This document shows, in pieces, positions 18,021 through 26,347 of a DNA stretch of 49,294 nucleotides. How positions within the stretch are numbered: position 1 is the first letter of the stretch; each line of letters starts with the position of its first letter. The notes below the pieces were generated by a model. The model was not told where the DNA came from, did not search any database, and saw only the letters and a list, made by a program, of their open reading frames with translations. Both the position numbers and the translations under genes were made by a program. The DNA lies in assembly GCA_028281925.1 (NCBI GenBank), contig JANQIX010000033.1, positions 1 to 49,294 on the forward strand, given 5' to 3'. The stretch is from Alphaproteobacteria bacterium (GTDB taxonomy: Bacteria > Pseudomonadota > Alphaproteobacteria > DSM-16000 > Inquilinaceae).

Positions 18021-18863
18021 TCACGCCTTCGACGGCCGGCGGCTGTCGCGCGCTGGCTCCGCCAAGGGCGGACGGGTGAGCGCCCACCAGATGAAACCCA
18101 CACCGACCAGCATCATCGGCAGTGACAAGAGCTGCCCCATGGTCAGCCAGCCTGGCAGCCAATCCAGACCCGGGTCCTGCTCGCGCACGAACTCCACGAG
18201 AAACCGGAACCCGCCATACCCGATCAGGAACGTCCCCGCGACGATCCCCGGCCGCCGACGGATCGCCTGGCTGCGCACCATGGGCGCAAGGATGGCAAAC
18301 AAGACCAGCCCCTCAAGGAACGCCTCATAGAGCTGGCTCGGATGACGTGGTACGTCGCCCGCCAGAGGATGCGGGAAGACGACGGCCCAGGGAACGTCGC
18401 TGGGCCGCCCCCACAGCTCGCCATTCACGAAATTGGCGATGCGTCCGAAGAACAGACCGATCGGCGCAGCCGCGGCAATGACGTCGGCCAGGCTCAGCAC
18501 ATGCAGCTTGCGTCGCCACGCAAACAGGATCTCTGCCAGCGCCACACCGATCAGGCCGCCGTGAAAGGCCATCCCGCCTTCCCAGACCTGCAGGATCTGC
18601 AGCGGGTTGGCCAGATAGAACGACGGCTCGTAGAACAGAACGAAGCCAAGCCGGCCGCCCAGAATGACGGCGATCACCGCCCAGGTCAGGAACTCGTCGA
18701 TCTCATGCGCCTCAGGCCGCTGGGTTGCGTGACGCGCAACGTAGATGCAGTACCGCCACCCCAGAATGAACCCGGCCAGATAGGCCAGCGCGTACCATCG
18801 GATGACGATCGGCCCGACCTCTATGGCCACCGGATCGATTGCCGGAAACGGCAGGGCAAGCAT
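18021..18863 (-). CDS. lgt: Prolipoprotein diacylglyceryl transferase
   Basis: 280-aa inner-membrane enzyme that transfers diacylglycerol from phosphatidylglycerol to the lipobox cysteine of prolipoproteins. The Lgt signature GRIANFVNGELWGRP is present (about 140-154), as is HPSQLYEAFLEG, which carries residues known to be essential in E. coli Lgt. Seven hydrophobic segments are visible, and the start MLALPFPAIDPVAIEVGPI is typical. Lies 30 bp downstream of hldD on the same strand. Confidence 0.97.
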   Translation of the reverse strand: MLALPFPAIDPVAIEVGPIVIRWYALAYLAGFILGWRYCIYVARHATQRPEAHEIDEFLTWAVIAVILGGRLGFVLFYEPSFYLANPLQILQVWEGGMAFHGGLIGVALAEILFAWRRKLHVLSLADVIAAAAPIGLFFGRIANFVNGELWGRPSDVPWAVVFPHPLAGDVPRHPSQLYEAFLEGLVLFAILAPMVRSQAIRRRPGIVAGTFLIGYGGFRFLVEFVREQDPGLDWLPGWLTMGQLLSLPMMLVGVGFIWWALTRPPLAEPARDSRRPSKA

Positions 18864-18893
18864 GGTCTGCTCTCTCCGAGGGTCGGTGCGGGA

Positions 18894-19877
18894 TCAGCGA
18901 TACGGATCCGGCAAGGCCAGATGGTCGCGCACATAGCGCGCCACACCGTCTTCCAGCGATGTGAACGGCCGATCGTACCCGGCCGCGCGCAGGCGATCCA
19001 TCCCGGCTTCGGTAAAGTACTGATACTTCGCCCGCAACGATTCCGGCATGTCGATGAATTCGATGTGAGGCTCGCGGCCAAGGGCTGCGAACAGAGATGT
19101 CGCGAGGTCGACCCAGGTTCGCGCCGCACCCGTACCGAGGTTGAACAGCCCGTTCACCTCCGGATGATCGAGCAGCCAGAGCATCGCCTGCACGCAGTCG
19201 TCGACAAAGATGAAATCCCGCTTCTGCCCGCCATCGGGATAGTCGTCGCGGTAGCTGCGGAACAGGCGGGCCGGCTGCCCCTCTCTGACCTGGGGGAACA
19301 GGCGCGCGACCACACTGCGCATGTCGCCTTTGTGGTACTCGTTGGGGCCGTAAACGTTGAAGAATTTCAGCCCCGCCCACTGCCTCGGATGCCGTCCCTG
19401 GGCCGCCAGCGTCATGAAGCGCCGGTCGACCACATGCTTCGACCAGCCATAGAGGTTGAGGGGCCGCAACCGCCCCAGTGCTGCGGGGTCGGGATCGTCG
19501 TCGAACCCGGCAGTGCCGTCGCCATAGGTCGCGGCAGAGGATGCATAGATCAGCCGGATGCCATGGGTCGTGCACCACTCCCAGAGATCGAGGCTGGGTG
19601 CGATATTCTGCTTCAGAATGCCATCGCCATCCGTCTCGGTGGTGGCCGAGTTCGCACCCAAGTGGAAGATCGCTGACACCGCGCTGCCCTGGTGGTGGAG
19701 AAAGTCCATCAGGTCCGGCGGATGAATGATGGCCGCAAGCGCACGCTTGGCGACGTTGCGCCACTTGTCTTCGGTCCCGAGCCAGTCGACCAGGACAAGG
19801 TCGTCGTGACCACGATCCTCAAGCCCGGCCAGCAGGTTGGAGCCGATGAATCCGGCACCGCCGGTGACGATGATCAT
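18894..19877 (-). CDS. hldD: ADP-L-glycero-D-manno-heptose 6-epimerase
   Basis: 327 aa extended SDR. The NAD(P)-binding loop VTGGAGFIGSN (4-14), the catalytic ASSAATYGDG (about 113-122) and YGWSKHVVD (Tyr and Lys, about 143-151) are visible. It makes the ADP-L-glycero-beta-D-manno-heptose used for the inner core of lipopolysaccharide, so this bacterium probably makes a heptose-containing LPS. First gene of the minus-strand run to csaA; divergent from the ubiK-like gene with a 150-bp gap. Confidence 0.95.
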   Translation of the reverse strand: MIIVTGGAGFIGSNLLAGLEDRGHDDLVLVDWLGTEDKWRNVAKRALAAIIHPPDLMDFLHHQGSAVSAIFHLGANSATTETDGDGILKQNIAPSLDLWEWCTTHGIRLIYASSAATYGDGTAGFDDDPDPAALGRLRPLNLYGWSKHVVDRRFMTLAAQGRHPRQWAGLKFFNVYGPNEYHKGDMRSVVARLFPQVREGQPARLFRSYRDDYPDGGQKRDFIFVDDCVQAMLWLLDHPEVNGLFNLGTGAARTWVDLATSLFAALGREPHIEFIDMPESLRAKYQYFTEAGMDRLRAAGYDRPFTSLEDGVARYVRDHLALPDPYR

Positions 19878-20027
19878 GGAGCGCTATCGGCCCTGTCTGG
19901 CGCGTCCGTCGCTTTGTCGCACGGCCACGCTGTTTCCGGCGCCTATATACGTCGGTCGTGCGGACAGTTGCAATGCAGCCGGCCGGCCTTCATATTCGCG
20001 CCTGTCAAGATATATTGGATGATGTGA

Positions 20028-20333
20028 ATGGCGATAGATACCCGGATCGTTGACGATTTGGCCCGCATTGCCTCAGGTGCCTTGGGGGCGGCCGTCAGTC
20101 TCCGCGAAGAAGTGCAGACCCAGGTGAAAGAGCGGCTGGCCACCGTCTTTGCAGATCTCGATCTGGTTAGCCGTGAGGAATTCGAAGCGGTTCGCGAGAT
20201 GGCCGCAGAAGCGCGAGCAGACCAGGAAGCCATGGCCGCGCGGCTTGAGGCGCTGGAGACCATGATTGCGAAAGGCGGAGACTCGAAGACAAGTTCCCGT
20301 CGGCGCAAGACGCCCGCAAGCAGGTCTGAATGA
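20028..20333 (+). CDS. ubiK: Accessory factor UbiK family protein (BMFP domain)
   Basis: 101 aa. The N-terminal DTRIVDDLARIASGALGA is an amphipathic helix, followed by EEVQTQVKERL and a charged coiled coil (LVSREEFEAVREMAAEAR...), exactly the BMFP/UbiK layout. UbiK helps the aerobic ubiquinone biosynthesis complex and promotes trimerisation through its coiled coil. The last 20 residues are basic and Ser/Arg/Lys-rich. Stands alone on the plus strand, with no ubi gene in the window. Confidence 0.88.
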   Translation: MAIDTRIVDDLARIASGALGAAVSLREEVQTQVKERLATVFADLDLVSREEFEAVREMAAEARADQEAMAARLEALETMIAKGGDSKTSSRRRKTPASRSE

Positions 20334-20573
20334 ACTTTTCCCCACACTTCTGTGCATTGGCGAAGAGAATTTCACATTTCCGTTATCGACTTTCGGCTAA
20401 ATGATGTTGCGCCCCTGCGCATCGATATGGGACGGTACCTTGTCTGGTAGGATCCGACGGACGAACCTCTATATGTCGGGTTGTGCCCGATCACTTGTGG
20501 TGCTAATCCAATCGCGGAACGCGGCGATTACTCGAAGGCCCGCGACAAGCGCCCAGCCTAGGAGGGCTCAGCC

Positions 20574-21077
20574 ATGACGGCCATGTCCGTCTCCAACGCT
20601 GCCTTCACAGCCAATCCGCTGGACATCCTGGAAGAGATCGTCAGCGCCAATAACTGGCTGTTCGACCGGTCGAGCTGCGATGAGATGATCGTCGAGGTCT
20701 CAGGCCGCTGGTGCGACTATCGCCTGTTCTTCTTCTGGCATGACGATGTCAGTGCAATGCAATTCTCTTGTCAGTTCGACTTGAAGGTCCCGTCGGCGCG
20801 TCGTGCCGCCGTATGGGAACTGCTGGCCATGATCAACGAGAAGCTGTGGCTCGGCCATTTTGATATCGATTCCGATGATGGCGCGCCGATGTTCCGTCAC
20901 ACCACGTTGCTCAGGGGTGCGCACGGCGCCACGGTCGAGCAGCTCGAAGATCTGGTCGATGTGGCGCTCAGCGAGTGTGAGCGTTTCTATCCCGCGTTCC
21001 AGTTCTGCATCTGGGGCGGCAAGTCGCCGCCGGAAGCCGTGTCCGCCGCTATCCTGGATACGGTGGCGGAAGCCTGA
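20574..21077 (+). CDS. YbjN domain-containing protein
   Basis: 167 aa with YbjN-type sequence: FTANPLDILEEIVSANNW, EVSGRWCDYRLFFFWHDDV and INEKLWLGHFDIDSDDG. This family is described as type III secretion chaperone-like and, in E. coli, as affecting motility and stress; its biochemical role is unknown. A strong ribosome-binding site (TAGGAGGG) precedes the ATG. It is the first gene of a plus-strand run with proC and a YbaK-like gene, a common order in alphaproteobacteria. The 240 bp upstream hold no supported gene. Confidence 0.9.
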   Translation: MTAMSVSNAAFTANPLDILEEIVSANNWLFDRSSCDEMIVEVSGRWCDYRLFFFWHDDVSAMQFSCQFDLKVPSARRAAVWELLAMINEKLWLGHFDIDSDDGAPMFRHTTLLRGAHGATVEQLEDLVDVALSECERFYPAFQFCIWGGKSPPEAVSAAILDTVAEA

Positions 21078-21107
21078 TCTAGCCCTGACGTGACCCGATA
21101 GACATCC

Positions 21108-21923
21108 ATGGGATACCGGTTGCTGCTGGTTGGCTGCGGCAAGATGGGCGGCGCTCTGCTTTCGGGCTGGCTGGCCCGCGGCGTCGCCGATCGGATCGAT
21201 GTTGTCGAGCCTTCCTGGGATCGGCTGCCCGAGCCTCTTGTGGGGTACGCCGGCCTTCGTCTCTTGAGCGATGCCACCGCATCTGATTCTGAGGAACCCC
21301 CCGACGCGGTCGTGATCGCCGTGAAGCCGCAGATGATGGATGGCGTGGTGCCGGCCTACGCCCGCCTGGCCGCGGACGGGTCGATGATCGTCTCTGTCGC
21401 AGCTGGCAAGACGATCGGCTATTTCCGCCAAAGGCTTGGGGAGGGGGCTCGTGTCGTGCGGGCCATGCCCAACACACCGGCCGCCGTTGGCAAGGGCATC
21501 ACCGTTCTGGCCGCGGGCCCCGGCGTGGATGACCGGCAGCGAGCGCTGGCCGACCGGTTGATGCAGGCCGTCGGGGCCGTGGAGTGGGTGGAAGACGAAG
21601 CGCTGATGGACGCCGTCACGGCCGTCTCCGGCAGTGGGCCGGCCTATGTCTTCCTGCTGATCGAGACACTTGCCGCCGCCGGCCGTTCCGCCGGCTTGGA
21701 ACCCGGCTTGGCGATGCGCCTCGCCCGGCAGACGGTGATCGGCGCGGGCGCACTGGCAGAAGGGGCCGCGGAGGATGCGGAAACGCTCCGCCGCAATGTC
21801 ACCAGCCCCGGTGGAACCACGGCCGAAGCGCTTAGCGTGCTGATGGACGACGCCGGCCTGCAGCCCCTTTTCGATCGCGCGATCGCTGCTGCTGCGGCAC
21901 GGTCGCGTGCGTTGGCGGAGTGA
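21108..21923 (+). CDS. proC: Pyrroline-5-carboxylate reductase
   Basis: 271 aa; last step of proline synthesis, NAD(P)H-dependent. Visible: dinucleotide loop LLLVGCGKMGGALLSGWL (3-20), VRAMPNTPAAVGKG in the middle, and the C-terminal family signature VSGSGPAYVFLLIE with VTSPGGTTAEAL. It follows the ybjN-like gene by 30 bp and its stop overlaps or abuts the start of the YbaK-like gene, so the three form an operon. Confidence 0.97.
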   Translation: MGYRLLLVGCGKMGGALLSGWLARGVADRIDVVEPSWDRLPEPLVGYAGLRLLSDATASDSEEPPDAVVIAVKPQMMDGVVPAYARLAADGSMIVSVAAGKTIGYFRQRLGEGARVVRAMPNTPAAVGKGITVLAAGPGVDDRQRALADRLMQAVGAVEWVEDEALMDAVTAVSGSGPAYVFLLIETLAAAGRSAGLEPGLAMRLARQTVIGAGALAEGAAEDAETLRRNVTSPGGTTAEALSVLMDDAGLQPLFDRAIAAAAARSRALAE

Positions 21924-21931
21924 GCCTTTCC

Positions 21932-22441
21932 ATGACCGACCTGCCTGAGAGCGCCCGCAAAGTGCAGGACCTGCTGACGCAGATGGGCCATGGCCAGCCG
22001 GTTGTCACCTTTCCCGAGACGACACGCACGGCCGCTGAGGCAGCGACGGCCATTGGCTGCACCGTTGCACAGATCGCGAAGTCGCTGGTCTTCAAGTCCG
22101 ATCCAGGCGATCGCCCGGTGCTGGTGATCGCCAGCGGCACCAATCGCGTGGACGAGGCGCGCGTCGCCGACGCGCTGTCGGCTCAGACGGGCGCTGTCCG
22201 GATCCGGCGCGGCGATGCGGCCTTTGTGCGTTCAGCCACAGGCTTTGCGATCGGCGGCGTACCGCCGATCGGCCATGCGACCGCACCAATCGTGGTCATC
22301 GATCGAGACCTGCTCGGCCACGCCGAGATCTGGGCCGCAGCAGGCACGCCGAATGCGGTGTTCGCCCTTACGCCCGATCAGCTTGTCACAATGACCGGCG
22401 GCAAGGTGGCGTCGATCGCCGCACAATCAAGCGCCGTCTGA
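21932..22441 (+). CDS. YbaK/EbsC family aminoacyl-tRNA deacylase
   Basis: 169 aa from the ATG at 21932. The editing-domain pattern is clear: the conserved Lys in AQIAKSLVFKSD, VLVIASGTNRVDEARV, and GFAIGGVPPIGH near the end. Family members hydrolyse mischarged Cys-tRNA(Pro) or Ala-tRNA(Pro). A GTG at 21920 overlaps the proC stop by GTGA and would add four residues; either start is possible. Next to proC the link to proline metabolism is suggestive but not evidence of coupling. Confidence 0.9.
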   Translation: MTDLPESARKVQDLLTQMGHGQPVVTFPETTRTAAEAATAIGCTVAQIAKSLVFKSDPGDRPVLVIASGTNRVDEARVADALSAQTGAVRIRRGDAAFVRSATGFAIGGVPPIGHATAPIVVIDRDLLGHAEIWAAAGTPNAVFALTPDQLVTMTGGKVASIAAQSSAV

Positions 22442-22526
22442 CCATTTCGCCGGCTTGGCCTGAAACGACGGCTCAGCCTATCTTGCCGGCCGACTCGATC
22501 GGCGCAATGCGGGAGTGGCTGGGACC

Positions 22527-23156
22527 ATGAACCAACAGACGGCTGTGGCAGACGGTGTGATTGATTCCGCCTTGGCGCTGGCCGCCGAGGAAGGATGGCG
22601 GACCCTTTCCATGTCCAAGATCGCGGCTGCCGCCAACGTGCCCCTGACGGAGATCTACCGGCACTTTCCGTCGAAGATGGCGATTCTCGAAGGCCTGACG
22701 CGACGAATTGACGCAGCCGTCTTAGACGGCGGGCCGGCGGACGACGAGGATTCGGTACGGGACAGGATCTTCGACCTGCTGATGCGCCGGTTCGATGCCC
22801 TGAACGCCCAGCGTGCCGGGATCGTTGCGGTGGTTAAGGATCTTCCCGCCGACCCGATGGTGGCACTGGCGCAGCTGTCGAGCCTGCAGCGGGCCATGGC
22901 CTGGACCCTGGACGTGGCCGGCGATCGGCCCGACGGCTTGATGGGCCAGATCAAGGCACGTGCGCTTGGGCTGGTCTATCTGTTGGTCCTGCGCACTTGG
23001 GTCGACGACGACAGCCCCGATATGGCGAAGACGATGGCAACGCTGGATCGTCGCCTCTCTCAGGCCGAACAACTTGCGGGGTTTGTCCTGCGCCGTGAGC
23101 GTCCGGCTAAGGACGGCGATGAAGGGAAAGAAGCGAATAATTCGATACAAGCCTAA
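22527..23156 (+). CDS. TetR-like / COQ9-like protein
   Basis: 209 aa. The N-terminus has a TetR helix-turn-helix (TLSMSKIAAAANVPLTEIYRHFPSK, about residues 26-50). The C-terminal part (RIFDLLMRRFDALNAQRAGI, and later TWVDDDSPDMAKTMATLDRRL) resembles the COQ9 lipid-binding fold, which shares ancestry with TetR, rather than a typical ligand-binding TetR domain. It could be a DNA-binding repressor of the adjacent phasin gene or a ubiquinone-related lipid-binding protein. The ATG at 22527 has GGGAG at good distance; a GTG at 22515 is the alternative. Confidence 0.75.
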   Translation: MNQQTAVADGVIDSALALAAEEGWRTLSMSKIAAAANVPLTEIYRHFPSKMAILEGLTRRIDAAVLDGGPADDEDSVRDRIFDLLMRRFDALNAQRAGIVAVVKDLPADPMVALAQLSSLQRAMAWTLDVAGDRPDGLMGQIKARALGLVYLLVLRTWVDDDSPDMAKTMATLDRRLSQAEQLAGFVLRRERPAKDGDEGKEANNSIQA

Positions 23157-23161
23157 CTTTT

Positions 23162-23232
23162 TGCTGCACTGCACAAAATCATTTGACTTGGACTTCTCGT
23201 GACGCCATATTTCGCTTAGGTGCAGTGCAGCA
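23162..23232 (+). promoter_or_regulatory. Phasin promoter bracketed by two inverted PhaR-like boxes
   Basis: TTGACT (23183-23188), 17 bp, CATATT (23206-23211) form the promoter. TGCTGCACTGCA lies at 23162-23173 and its exact reverse complement TGCAGTGCAGCA at 23221-23232, one box before the -35 and one at about +4. PhaR repressors bind TGC/GCA palindromes in front of phasin genes and leave when PHB granules form; the box layout would suit repression by looping or occlusion. Confidence 0.75.
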
Positions 23233-23259
23233 TTGAACGCGGGAAGGAGCGTTAGAGCC

Positions 23260-23679
23260 ATGGCGGACAAGCCGATGTGGGACATGGACATGTCGAAGAT
23301 GTTTGCTGAGATGAAGCTGCCGAAGGTCGACATGGACTCGATTATGGCAACGCAGCGCAAGAATATCGAAGCGCTGACTTCGGCCAACAAGTTGGCGTTC
23401 GAGGGCATGCAGGCCGTTGCGCGTCGTCAGGCCGACGTCATGCGCCAGATGATGGAAGAAATGTCGGGCATGATCTCCGACATGATGAGCGCCGGCTCAC
23501 CGGAAGAGAAGATGGCGCGCCAGGCCGATATGGCGAAGCAGACCTTCGAGAAGATCCTGTCCAACATGAAAGAGTTGGCTGAGATGCTGTCGAAGTCGAA
23601 CAGCGAAGCGGCGACGGTCATCAACGCCCGGATCAGCGAGAGCCTCGACGAACTGAAGGCGATGGCCCAGAAGAAGTAA
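23260..23679 (+). CDS. Phasin family protein
   Basis: 139 aa from the ATG at 23260, which has AAGGAG ten bases upstream. Helical, rich in Met, Lys and Glu, with the phasin core MATQRKNIEALTSANKLAFE and QAVARRQADVMRQMMEEMSG, and no membrane helix or signal. Phasins coat polyhydroxyalkanoate granules and control their size and number. The promoter carries two inverted TGCTGCACTGCA boxes. The frame is open nine codons upstream, but that part overlaps the second box and lacks family similarity. No pha synthesis genes are in the window. Confidence 0.88.
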   Translation: MADKPMWDMDMSKMFAEMKLPKVDMDSIMATQRKNIEALTSANKLAFEGMQAVARRQADVMRQMMEEMSGMISDMMSAGSPEEKMARQADMAKQTFEKILSNMKELAEMLSKSNSEAATVINARISESLDELKAMAQKK

Positions 23680-23832
23680 CGGTCAGTCGACGGAGCAGGT
23701 GCGGCCGACCAAGCGGGGCGGCCGCCCGGCCCGCCGGGTAGTCTACTGCGTCCCTGCCCGGCTGCGCCTGAGCGAAGTTCGATCGATTTGACAGATGATG
23801 CCGTCACGGCGTAAGACGGCCACATCGCATGA

Positions 23833-23866
23833 AAAGGCGTCGGCACCCCTGGAGGCCGGCGCCTTT
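23833..23866 (+). repeat. 12-bp hairpin in the rplY leader
   Basis: AAAGGCGTCGGC and GCCGGCGCCTTT pair over 12 positions with one G-T wobble around a 10-nt loop. It lies 44 bp before the rplY ATG. No T-tract follows on the plus strand, so it is either a leader structure of rplY or a weak terminator of the phasin transcript. Confidence 0.6.
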
Positions 23867-23909
23867 ACGCATTGATACAAGCTGAAGAGCAGCGAAGGAG
23901 AAGAGTTCC

Positions 23910-24527
23910 ATGGCCGAGGCCATCACCATCGCCGCGGAACCGCGGGACCGGGCCGGTAAGGGGGCGGCTCGCGCGACACGGCGGGCGGGCCGCGTGCCCG
24001 CAGTCATCTATGGCGACAAACAGGCGCCCGTTCTGGTCAGCATGGACGACAAGTCGGTCCGTACCATGTTGCGCGACCCCAGCTATTCGACCCGCACCTA
24101 TGCCGTCACGGTTGAGGGCGCAAGCCACACGGTGCTGGCCCGCGATGTCCAACTCGACCCGGTCACGGACGACCCGATCCACATCGACTTCCTGAGGGTT
24201 GGCCAGGACACGACACTGACCATTGCGGTGCCGTGCGAGTTCGTCAATGGCGAGCTTTCTCCGGGCCTGCGTCGCGGCGGTGTGCTCAACATCGTCCGGC
24301 ACGAGATCGACATGGTTTGCGCGGCCAACGCAATTCCCGAAGCCATCGTGGTCGACTTGGCGGGATTCGATCTCGGCGACAGCATTCATATCAGCCAGGT
24401 GACCCTTCCTGAGGGAACCCGCCCGGAGATCACCGATCGGGACTTCACGATCGCAACGATTGCCGCGCCGTCTGCCGTGAAATCCGAGGCGACGGAGTCT
24501 TCGGCGGACGAGGAGGCTGAAGGCTGA
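23910..24527 (+). CDS. rplY: 50S ribosomal protein L25/general stress protein Ctc
   Basis: 205 aa, the long L25-Ctc form: an N-terminal 5S-rRNA-binding L25 domain (about 1-95, with GAARATRRAGRVPAVIYG) and a C-terminal TL5/Ctc beta domain (about 100-190, with DPIHIDFLRV). The tail is acidic and Ser/Glu-rich. Binds 5S rRNA in the central protuberance of the large subunit. First gene of the rplY-pth-ychF set, which is widely conserved in alphaproteobacteria. A hairpin precedes it. Confidence 0.97.
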   Translation: MAEAITIAAEPRDRAGKGAARATRRAGRVPAVIYGDKQAPVLVSMDDKSVRTMLRDPSYSTRTYAVTVEGASHTVLARDVQLDPVTDDPIHIDFLRVGQDTTLTIAVPCEFVNGELSPGLRRGGVLNIVRHEIDMVCAANAIPEAIVVDLAGFDLGDSIHISQVTLPEGTRPEITDRDFTIATIAAPSAVKSEATESSADEEAEG

Positions 24528-24565
24528 TCCTCAGCTGGTTCGGCCGCGCACGGCCGCCTGAGGCG

Positions 24566-25138
24566 ATGCTGCTTCTGGTCGGCCTGGGAAATCCCGGGTC
24601 GCAATACGCCAAGCACCGTCACAATGTCGGCTTCATGGCGGTCGATGCCGTCTGCTCGGCGCACGGTTTCGGTCCCTTTCGCCAGCGCTTCCAAGGGCAG
24701 CTGGCAGAGGGCCGCATGGCGGGCAAGCGCGCGTTCGCGCTGAAGCCAGCGACCTTCATGAACGAGAGCGGCCGGTCCGTGGCCCAGGCCGTAAGGTTCC
24801 ACAAGCTCGATCCGGAGCATGTGGTCGTCTTCTACGATGAACTGGACCTGCCGCCGGGCAAGGTGCGTATCAAGCGTGGCGGCGGGCATGGCGGGCACAA
24901 TGGGATCCGCTCGATCGAATCCCATATCGGCAAGGAGTTTTGGCGCGTGCGCATCGGCATCGGCCATCCCGGCGACAAAGCGCGCGTGCAGGGCTATGTG
25001 CTGCACGACTTTGCCAAGGCCGACCGCGCCTGGCTGGACCCGTTGTTGGACTCCCTCGCAGCCGATGCCGGTTTGCTGGCCGAGGGGGAGGCCGACCGGT
25101 TGATGACCAAACTGGCGCTGCTGACGCAGCCATCCTGA
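24566..25138 (+). CDS. pth: Peptidyl-tRNA hydrolase
   Basis: 190 aa; frees tRNA from peptidyl-tRNA that drops off the ribosome. The start MLLLVGLGNPGSQYAKHRHN carries the conserved Asn and the catalytic His of the family; VVFYDELDLPPGKVRIK holds the catalytic Asp; GGGHGGHNGIRSI and FWRVRIGIGHP follow. It lies 38 bp after rplY and 26 bp before ychF. Confidence 0.98.
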   Translation: MLLLVGLGNPGSQYAKHRHNVGFMAVDAVCSAHGFGPFRQRFQGQLAEGRMAGKRAFALKPATFMNESGRSVAQAVRFHKLDPEHVVVFYDELDLPPGKVRIKRGGGHGGHNGIRSIESHIGKEFWRVRIGIGHPGDKARVQGYVLHDFAKADRAWLDPLLDSLAADAGLLAEGEADRLMTKLALLTQPS

Positions 25139-25164
25139 CACGGGCGGTATTCGGAGCTGGGCCT

Positions 25165-26265
25165 ATGGGCTTCAACTGCGGGATCGTCGGCCTTCCCAAT
25201 GTCGGAAAGTCGACCCTGTTCAACGCGCTGACATCGACACAGGCCGCCGAGGCGGCCAACTATCCGTTCTGCACGATCGAACCGAATGCCGGCCGCGTCG
25301 GCGTGCCGGACGATCGGCTGTGGCGGCTGAGCGAGATCGGCCAGTCGGCGCGCACCGTGCCGACACAGCTGGAATTCGTCGACATCGCCGGCCTCGTCCG
25401 TGGCGCCTCGCAGGGCGAAGGACTGGGCAACCAGTTTCTGGCCCATATCCGAGAGGTGGACGCTGTCCTGCATGTGCTGCGCTGCTTCGAGGGCGAGGTC
25501 ACCCATGTGGAGGGCTCGGTCGATCCCGTGCGCGATGCCGAGACGGTTGAGACCGAACTGATGCTGTCCGATATGGAAAGCCTGGAGCGGCGGGTCCAAA
25601 CGGCAACGAAGCGCGCCCGCGGCGGCGACCGGGAGGCCAAGGCCGAGCTGTCGCTGATGGAGCAGGTGCTGGCCGCACTGCGGGACGGCCAACCGGCAAG
25701 AACGCTGGCAAAGGATCTGGGCGACAGACGCGGCGCCCTCGATGCGCTGTTTCTGCTGACATCCAAGCCGATTCTTTACGTCTGCAACGTCGACGAAGGG
25801 TCGGCTGCCACCGGCAACGAACATAGCCGTCGGGTAGACGCCCTGGCGGCCGAGCAAGGTGCGGAATCCGTCGTCATCTCCGCCGACATCGAGGCTGAGG
25901 TGGCGCAGCTTCAGGACGCCGAGGAAAAGGCGGAGTTTCTTGGGAGCCTCGGACTGTCGGAACCGGGACTGAACAAGATCATCCGGGCCGGCTATCACCT
26001 ATTAGACCTGATCACCTTCTTCACCGTGGGCCCGAAGGAAGCGCGGGCCTGGACCGTGCACAACGGCGCCACGGCGCCGGAGGCTGCAGGCGTCATCCAT
26101 ACCGATTTCCAGCGCGGCTTCATCAAGGCCGAAACCGTCGGCTACGACACCTTCGTTGAACTGGGTGGCGAGCAGGCGTGCAAGGATGCCGGTCGGATGC
26201 GGCAAGAAGGCAAAGACTACACGGTTCAGGACGGCGACATCTTCCACTTCCGGTTCAACGTCTGA
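25165..26265 (+). CDS. ychF: Redox-regulated ATPase/GTPase YchF (Obg-like)
   Basis: 366 aa from the ATG at 25165. G1 is [12 protein letters not shown] (6-17), followed by [20 protein letters not shown] (G3 region), a coiled-coil insertion, and the C-terminal TGS domain ([19 protein letters not shown] and [14 protein letters not shown]). The protein hydrolyses ATP in preference to GTP and binds ribosomes. A much longer frame runs back to 24940 through pth but in the wrong phase for any known domain. Confidence 0.98.
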   Translation: MGFNCGIVGLPNVGKSTLFNALTSTQAAEAANYPFCTIEPNAGRVGVPDDRLWRLSEIGQSARTVPTQLEFVDIAGLVRGASQGEGLGNQFLAHIREVDAVLHVLRCFEGEVTHVEGSVDPVRDAETVETELMLSDMESLERRVQTATKRARGGDREAKAELSLMEQVLAALRDGQPARTLAKDLGDRRGALDALFLLTSKPILYVCNVDEGSAATGNEHSRRVDALAAEQGAESVVISADIEAEVAQLQDAEEKAEFLGSLGLSEPGLNKIIRAGYHLLDLITFFTVGPKEARAWTVHNGATAPEAAGVIHTDFQRGFIKAETVGYDTFVELGGEQACKDAGRMRQEGKDYTVQDGDIFHFRFNV

Positions 26266-26347
26266 CCGGCCGGACCGCCGCTGCTGCTTTCGGCCGCAGA
26301 CAGGGCCGTGGTATATCGCCCCTGATGGTGACAGAGGGCCAACGCCG

